Origin: Pardosa pseudoannulata | Taxonomy: Eukaryota > Arthropoda > Arachnida > Araneae > Lycosidae | Reading direction: 5' to 3' | Length of the DNA: 64,000 bases | NCBI GenBank assembly: GCA_032207245.1 | Contig: JAGEOH010000235.1 | Location: forward strand, 1 to 64,000 | Part shown: in pieces, positions 56,903 to 64,000 of the stretch | How positions within the stretch are numbered: the first letter of the stretch is position 1 | Layout: each line of letters opens with the position of its first letter | Program-made: the position numbers and the translations under genes | Notes under the pieces: model-generated | The model's database searches: none | What the model was told of the DNA's origin: nothing | What the model saw: the letters and a program-made list of their open reading frames with translations, nothing else

Positions 56903-57328
56903 CAGGGTTGTAACCAGGGGTGAGTGGAAAGTCAACGTTTTGAGCCCCCCTATCGAAATTCTGAAGTTCACATGTATTGCATTTTAACATTGAAATAAAA
57001 GTACATTTTCAAACATAAATTTCTATAAAACTACATACTTAATTCAAATTTGATTGTGTGCACTATAATTATCAAAAACAAAACCTCGTGAAAGTAAGTT
57101 CAAAAATATTGAGTGTTTCAACTGAAACGACATTAAAAGTTAAATTCGTTAGTATTAAATTTAATAAAAATTCACGAGTTTTCCAATTTCATAAAAATTT
57201 CAATTTTTTAAATTTCTGTATATTGTTTTAAGTTCAATATTTTTACTCCAAATTGTTTATACATCATATACGGAAGCATATTTAGCAATATCGTACATTG
57301 ACTCTTAGATATACTATGCATTGATTTG

Positions 57329-57333
<5 letters not shown>

Positions 57334-57399
<66 letters not shown>

Positions 57400-57435
57400 T
57401 ATATATATGTATATATATATATGTATATATATATA
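57334..57435. repeat. (TA)n microsatellite
   Basis: TA units with ATGTA interruptions toward the right end. Confidence 0.95.
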
Positions 57436-57800
57436 TCGTGTAATGTCGAGTGTTAAGGGGAATGGAAAACAGTCTTTCTTGATAATAATCAGTTTATTAA
57501 ATCATCGTTTCATTTAAGCAAAACTTGCGCCATTTTCATTTATTCAAGGCGAAGACACACGTAGAGTAGTGTTGACAGCTCCATGTCCACTCACTAACTG
57601 ATTCTTATCTGTTTGCAACTCACTAACTGATTCTTATCTGTTTGCAAACTCATCAAATAGTTCCAAAATGCTTCCGCCTGAACGGATTATTCTAAAAGTT
57701 TACGCGTTATTTTTTTCATCTATTTTATTATTATAAAAGAGTTCCCTTTTTAAAATCGAATATAACTCACGTAATTTCTAACTACCCCTTTTTTAGACCT

Positions 57801-57801
<1 letters not shown>

Positions 57802-57876
<75 letters not shown>

Positions 57877-57878
57877 CA
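57802..57878. repeat. (CA)n(TA)n(TG)n palindromic microsatellite
   Basis: CA to 57831, TA to 57845, TG to 57866, then TA. Self-complementary, like the tract at 27245. Confidence 0.95.
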
Positions 57879-58124
57879 CTTATAATATTAAATTTTATAT
57901 AATTTTAATTCTATTACTAATATTAAATTCTATTAAATTTTATATAATATATCACATCATTTTATGGTTTTTCAGTTAATATGTAATTAAATATGTAATC
58001 AGCTCAGCTCAGTTTAAGCACCCCGCTACAATACTAAATTCTGGTTACAGCCCTGAATCTTTAATTTAAGTACTTATTCTGCAGTAATCAAATTAGAGTG
58101 TATAGTAAGAAGTAAGTGCTACCG

Positions 58125-58945
58125 GTTTAAGTAAAGTTTTTGCTAACCGAATTACTCGATAGTACAATTGTGATTGTGCACCACATTCACTAAAGACAAA
58201 CCTCCGTGAATGTATCTTTAAGATACTGGGGATTTCAAATAAAACCGCATTAAAAGAAAAATAAGTTTTTTTTTCTCTCTAAAGCCAGTTGCTAAACCTA
58301 CGCAAAGTGTTCTAAGTAGCAAAGGAAGATCCTAACTTACTAAATTTTAAAGCGAAAGACTTTTGCCGGCTTGTAAAAGAATAGGGTTCCAAATATCTAA
58401 GAAGAGGTATGGTTTGGTTTGGAGCGCTACGGCCTATGTCTGAGCGCTATGGTCTATATACGGTCTATTTATGCTACACGAGGGCTAATGAGATCGGAAC
58501 TTACTGCTTAAACCCGATTCCGAACGGTTACGAACATTCATACCACAGTGGGATTCGAACCTATGAACTCCATGATCAGCGCACTCACCATTCGGCCATC
58601 GTTCGACTAAGAAGAGGAAATAGCAGCTGATTAATAAAAACAAACACTTCTATGGAGGCGATAATATATACGATCAATCGAAGTTAACTCATGTAAAAGA
58701 TCCATTTCCTTCCGAAATCAAGATTTTTTTTAAAGTAAAGCTTCCGTTTTTCGAATTACTCGGGATTATTAATTGCCAGAGTGCACTATAATGAACAAAG
58801 ACAAAACCTCGTGAAAGTCTACAAATATTGATCTTTTAAACTAAAACGCCACTAGAAGGGAAATTTGTGGGGTTTTCTTTCGAAACGAGATCTTAACCGT
58901 AATCAAAATGCTCAAGCAAAGGATTTTCCTGATTTACCACATTAC
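58125..58945. repeat. Two diverged direct repeats about 605 bp apart, with a third partial copy at 57050-57180
   Basis: GAATTACTCG, then TGCACYA...AAAGACAAA, then CCTCGTGAAAG or CCTCCGTGAAT, then AAAAC-GC-...AGAAG occur in the same order at 58125-58340 and 58729-58945; part recurs at 57056-57140. Confidence 0.7.
58409..58606 (-). mobile_element. tRNA-derived SINE with short tail duplication
   Basis: Full family copy ending GCACTCACCATTCGGCCATC; B-box complement GGGATTCGAACC. GAGCGCTA(C/T)GG(C/T)CTAT is present twice at the tail, a local duplication. Confidence 0.87.
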
Positions 58946-59665
58946 CAACCCAAAAGTACATAATAAGACCCAAAAGTATAGTGCATAATGTTTTATCTAT
59001 TTTAAAAATGTGGTCAACATAATTTCATTCCCTTCATTCTTCCTCTTTCTCTCATTTTTCTTGAGAAAGTAAATTTTTCTTTTTTTTTTCCTCAACCCGA
59101 GCTTCAACCGGTCTTTTTCCGGCTCCACCCCCAACCTTTGGGTACAGTTCCATAATGCCCTGCAACTCACAAAACCGTTCGTTTCTTAGAATTATCATTA
59201 AGTCACTAGGCAACTTACAAAACCCGTTCCCTTTTTTCTTTTTTGGAGTAGAAATTCTTTGGGCTTTCTTTCCTTAACACTCGGGGTAAAAATTCTCAAA
59301 GGGAGGTCAGCAACCCCCCTCCAACTGTTTATCCAATATCGCAGTCCACGAGTTTGGATTTTGCATTACTTGGTTCTAAACTAAAACTGAATCATCTGTA
59401 AGTCATGTAACCCCCTCAGGTGATTCATCCAATTGTAACACTCAGAATATGACTCTGTTTTTCCAGCTTGGTAATATGCTACTCAAGCAGTAAAGCAATG
59501 AAAAGTTAATTGAGTTGAGAACAGTTCGTTCAAATTGAAAAATCTTTTTCATGGTGAGTTTAAGTCCCTGCCTGAGGAATATATTTGAGAAAAACGTGCC
59601 AAAAATGGAAAAAAATTCTTTTTATTTTTGTTCGTTATTATCACCAAAATGGTAGAAATACATTA
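58946..59665. other. No recognisable gene
   Basis: Pyrimidine-rich patches near 59040-59130; no family recognised. Confidence 0.5.
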
Positions 59666-62292
59666 CTTTTGCAGGGATGTTGCGCTCCTTCAAGCATTTC
59701 GGAGCAGCAAAACATTAAATTTGGAGCAGGAAAAAGCATTTTCGTAGCAGTAAAACTTTAAATATGGAGCAGGAGAAAGCATTTTTGTAGCAGTCAAAAT
59801 CTCGATTTGGAGCAAAATATAGTGTTTTTGTAGCAGTTAAAGTAACGATTTAAGAAATAAACTTAAGTTTTTGAATGATTGGTTAATAGCATTCGGAATG
59901 GCCAAATATTCAATAATTTCTGATATGGTTTGTTGTTTTGTACATGCAATATACATATATTTCTATGTAATTAGTATAATCATATAAAAGATTATAACAA
60001 AGTATTAGCAGTAAAAACCAAAGCTGGAGAATTACTAGTAAGGTTCCTTATTACAGCTTCAGTACGAATTTATTTGTTAACAAGAAAGCATTCTTTACAG
60101 TATGAACCTTAAAGAGTTATTACACATGATTACAAGCAATATCAGTAGTATATTTACTTTTCATTCACAAAATCACATGAAATAGCACTAAAAACGGACC
60201 GGACAGGAGAGGAAAGCCATCATTTTCCCTTCAATGTAATGTAAAAGATATATCAAGTGTTTTTTGGTCACGATCATAAAGAATGTACTTAGTTTTAAAG
60301 ATAATTTTATCTTTCAACGTGTTGGCTGAGTTCTGACCATGGATTAGTTCACAGAGGAGAATAATTCACAAGGTGGAAAGATGCAGATGAACATCACTAC
60401 TGCATGACAAAAGACAGTACTTACAGATAAAGAAACAAATGCCCTTTAAAGATTAAGAGGTGTAAATAGAAGATAAAATGAACAGCAAAAAATAGATGAA
60501 GTTTTGTGCATTGCTACTCCAGCCTTTAAAAGTTATTTTGATAAGTTTCGTCTCTCCATTTATTGCAAAACAATTGATGAACCTAAAAATCCCAATTCCA
60601 AGTAAAAATTTTTTTTTAATTTTACTTGGAAAATAAAATGATAAAATATTTTACATGAACAACTTCAGCAAGGTGATACATAAAACTTCTCCCCCTAATG
60701 CTCTTTCAAGAATAAATTACCCACGGTGGTCATAAAATATGCACTCCAATATTCCCTCATTTCTAAATTATTTTTCTAAAATAATTGTATTTAAGCATAT
60801 TTATTTTAAATTAACTAAATATAATTAAAAACTGAAAAATAATGAGACAAAATGAAGCTTTCAATGCTGATATGAGTAATTTTAGGCATCCAATTACAAC
60901 TGTTATATTAAATAATTAGCTATTTAAATATTTCAGGTATCCGTCTACATTTGGAGAACTTTTTTCTTTAAATGTAGAAACTAGTTCATGCTTTTATATT
61001 ATTTTTTATATTATCATAGAGAATTGCACTTAAAAATTTATCCGTGGAGAAGTTTTTATAAAATTTCTAATAAATGAAGAAAATTTAGTAAAAAAATTGG
61101 GTTTTTTCAAAAGGTCTAATCTTTGAATAAATTAAATTATTTCAAGATTTTTGATGCAACATATTTCTTATACACTGGACTAGTGAATCACCTAAAATCT
61201 TTGCTTACATTTGGCAAAAAATTTCGGTCCTTCAAAATCATACACATTGAATTTTTAACGAATTTTCATTACCTTTATATCTAACTATGAGTGTAAAATC
61301 ATTAAAAATTATCAAACTTTAAAGCTTTAAGGTCATTTACTAGTAAATTCTATCAAAAGCATTCATAATAATTTTCAACAAAATATTTTAAGAACTTTTT
61401 GTGAAATTACATTTCAAGTTTCAATATTTTATTAAAAATACCGTTCTGAGAAAAATGCATTTGAAGTTTATGAAAGCAACTTTAACTATTAAAAAATTAA
61501 AATACATGTTTAAAATTCCCCACACTTTTTTGTTTCAAAACTTTATAATTGCCAAGTTGCTAATTATTAAAAATACTGGAAAAATGTTTAAACTATTCTT
61601 CAGGAAAATTTAAAAATTTTGTCCAAAAATGCTCTTTAAATTCACAACTTCCGGTTGCGAAGTCGCTATTTCCGTTTTGTTTTGACAGCTGTCACTGATG
61701 TTTAAACAGCTGTAACTTTTCTTTAAAATGTCGTAGAGACAAAACAAAAACAGATTTAGAAGCCTAAAAGTTGAAATTTTACAACAGAGAAATAAAAAAA
61801 ATATATGATTTTTGGCAAAAAGAATGACGTTTTTAAAGACGGATGATGTATGATGATTATAGTTATTAAAAATTATTCATCTTATTTTTCTCTAACTTTA
61901 TTTATTTTAATTTCGCTGTATTTTTTTAAAATTAGTCAGCATCCTTTTATATCCTTTACGAGATGCTATACTAAATTTGCATTTCACTACAGATGCATTA
62001 AGACTGGGCGATGTATCGATATATCGTGAAATATCGATAAAGAGTACTCCATCGCGACACTGATTTCCAAACTTTGAGTTCGGATCAAGATGTGAACGAA
62101 CTCTTATATAGCTAAACTGATCGGAGAACTCTGATGTGAAATCGTCTTTCCGATATCATGACAGTATTAGAGTATACGAGGTATAATAGTATTCCTAAAA
62201 GTCACGTTCCGACATATAAACATAATCTTTTCGATTTTACAACTTCTAGTTACAAAGCGCATGCGTAATAAAACGTCCTTTTATATAAACGC

Positions 62293-62459
62293 CAAACGAG
62301 GCCGAATGAATAAAGCGTTGCTATTCGGTACCAGAATTCGCGGTTTCGAATCCCACTATTGGTATGGATATTCGTAGTCATTCGAATCCGCTTTAAGCAG
62401 AAGGTGACGGTCTCATTAGCCCTTGTATAGCAAAACAGTAGACCGTAGCATTCCAACTA
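62293..62459 (+). mobile_element. tRNA-derived SINE inside the large hAT-like element
   Basis: Head GAGGCCGAATGAATAAAGCG, B-box GCGGTTTCGAATCCC, body ending GTAGACCGTAGCATTCCAAC. Plus orientation. Confidence 0.85.
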
Positions 62460-63116
62460 ACTGATATTTGAACATCATCTGTCCGATTTTGCGACACTGA
62501 GAGAGAAACATGCGGTATATCAGGGAACAGCAATTTATCTACAACGCGAAATCGTTATTTCGTCCTAATTGAAGAATCCCGATAAACATTGGAAATAAAT
62601 AAAAGAGAGAGACGCAAGGAAATGAGGAAAACCTCGACGATTCACAAATACGGAAATTCAATCGCGAGAGGCTGGGTGGGGTCTGCGTCAAGATATTTTT
62701 GTGACACGTTTGTATGGAAAAGTTATATTAACTTCCGCATCCGGCCAGTGAAGGAAATTCTTGTTGTGACATGTTCGTGCAGGCTCATTTCAAACGAATT
62801 TTTTCCCGGTGGTAAAGCGCAGAAAATTGTAAATTGACTTTACAAAAATTAAATAAATTAAAAAAAATAACTAAATCTGAATATTCTAGATTGTTCAATT
62901 TCCATATTTTCCCGATCTGATTACTATCTTTAATAGGCTCCAAACGTTACGTTTCGGGAAGAGTATTGGTCCCCCAGAGGATGAAAATCTCATATCAAGT
63001 GATGATAGTCTCACCAATAAGCGAATTTCTTTCCAATTTCGAAAAAGTTTAAAAAAAAAAAAAAAAAAAAGAATTTTCTAAAGGAATTGGAAATTTCCAC
63101 AGGCGCACTAAAATTT

Positions 63117-63119
<3 letters not shown>

Positions 63120-63156
<37 letters not shown>

Positions 63157-63174
63157 AGAGAGAGAGAGAGAGAG
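63120..63174. repeat. Poly(A)-(GA)n tract
   Basis: About 33 A followed by about ten GA units. Confidence 0.95.
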
Positions 63175-63619
63175 CAGAAATCGGCTGTAGAAATCAAGTA
63201 GAACTTCATCAAAATGCGGAAAATTTCTATTGTTGTACATGCTATAACCGTATTTCTTTTCTTGAGTCTGTAGTACGAAACAGTAGCAGTATGTTTGAAG
63301 AATGAAATTCTTTCTTCTTATGCACTTTTACCTGACATGCACTTTTCCATGCACTTTTACCTGACAAAGTAAGTAGGAAAAATAAATATGACATATTCAC
63401 TCTAAAGTCTGCTATTCAGCGACGTTCGGCGGGAAAAATTCGTCTTAGCTTCGTAGAACTAACGTAATTACTAAACGTTCAAAAACTGCAAAAATTTGTA
63501 AAATGGCGCAGTTTCGGCGCAATTTCTGCTAAAATACCGTTTTTGGAGCAACTGGGAGCAGATATCTGAAATCGGAGCAGTTTGGCGCAAATGGAGCAGC
63601 CGCAACATCCCTGCTTTTG

Positions 63620-64000
63620 AAAAAAAAAAAATTAAAACAAAATAACTACTATTTTCAATATTTTCATATATATGGGAAATGTTAATGAATAACAGTAATT
63701 TTTGCTCAAATTACAGCAAAATAAATCAAATGACATAGTTTTCTGGATAAATATAATAAACTAATACAAAAATATTATTATCTGTACCAACTGTCATGAT
63801 AATTAAAATATAATTAAATAGTAAAAAAATAGTAATACTGTTTCTTCAGTATATAAAACAGACATATTTAGAATTTACAGATAGTATCTAAAATCAGTTT
63901 TTTTTTTTGTTTTTTTTTTTAATTTGGCTGACTACTTGCTCATTATTCGCGTTTTACTTCTTGCTGGAATACATAATTATCAATAAAGGGAAGAACAAAG
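63620..64000. other. No recognisable gene
   Basis: AT-rich, nothing recognised to the end of the window. Confidence 0.6.

Larger units (their letters stand above)
56903..58055. mobile_element. hAT-like non-autonomous element (1153 bp)
   Basis: Termini CAGGGTTGTAACCAG and, inward, CAGGGCTGTAACCAG (14 of 15). Flanks AATGGAAA and AATCTTTA match only partly, so the 8-bp duplication has decayed or the ends are from different copies. It contains two microsatellites. Confidence 0.7.
59672..63613. mobile_element. Large hAT-like element (3942 bp) with 6-bp target duplication
   Basis: Left terminus CAGGGATGTTGCGCTCC; right terminus, inward, CAGGGATGTTGCGGCTGCTCC. CTTTTG is duplicated exactly at 59666-59671 and 63614-63619. 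GGAGCAG-type motifs crowd both ends: about 3.5 copies of a 45-bp degenerate unit at 59700-59840, and several at 63540-63600. I found no transposase in the interior, which is AT-rich and holds a SINE and an A/GA tract. hAT members with duplications shorter than 8 bp are known; assignment is by termini only. Confidence 0.75.

Overview
This is a gene-poor, very AT-rich nuclear window from an animal. I read it as an arachnid, most likely a spider. That is an inference from the types of Ty3/gypsy, mariner, KRBA2-like and tRNA-SINE repeats, not from any diagnostic host gene. No intact host gene is visible. There are two intronless, disabled host-gene copies: a ZNHIT1-like copy at 409-868 (+) and a KDM1A/LSD1-like copy at 33190-35465 (-). 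Both look like processed pseudogenes.

Layout. 0-14 kb: ZNHIT1 pseudogene, long TA microsatellites, a Tc1 fragment carrying an 18-bp perfect hairpin, a non-LTR reverse transcriptase fragment, tRNA-derived SINEs and an AT-rich dispersed repeat. 14-25 kb: two Tc1 fragments, a hAT-type element inserted in a SINE (8-bp target duplication), a piggyBac-type miniature element inserted in another SINE (TTAA), and a decayed Ty3/gypsy pol on the minus strand. 25.2-27.3 kb: a GINGER-type DNA transposon with TGTTACGG termini and an H2C2 integrase remnant. 27-33 kb: solo LTRs, microsatellites and a GACGTC-rich stretch. 33-38 kb: KDM1A pseudogene and a nearly full-length mariner. 38.7-40.6 kb: a Tc1 element interrupted by a 394-bp miniature element that carries a heat-shock-element-like palindrome.

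41.9-52.4 kb is the most interesting part. One plus-strand LTR retrotransposon can be followed through five later insertions: a mariner, a piggyBac remnant, an unclassified element with a 6-bp target duplication, a Tc1 and a solo LTR. Ignoring those insertions, its order is LTR, gag, protease, integrase, reverse transcriptase (mostly deleted), RNase H, LTR. Integrase lies upstream of RT/RNase H, as in the Gmr1-like Ty3/gypsy group, instead of the usual gypsy order. A second RNase H copy at 52.65-53.42 kb ends at the same stop pair, which supports RNase H as the end of pol. 53.4-64 kb is layered hAT-like and pogo-like non-autonomous elements, more SINEs and microsatellites, including a 3.9-kb element at 59672-63613 flanked by a 6-bp duplication.

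The features do not form a pathway. They record repeated invasion by transposons, with retrocopies of two chromatin genes (an SWR1/SRCAP-type subunit and a histone demethylase).
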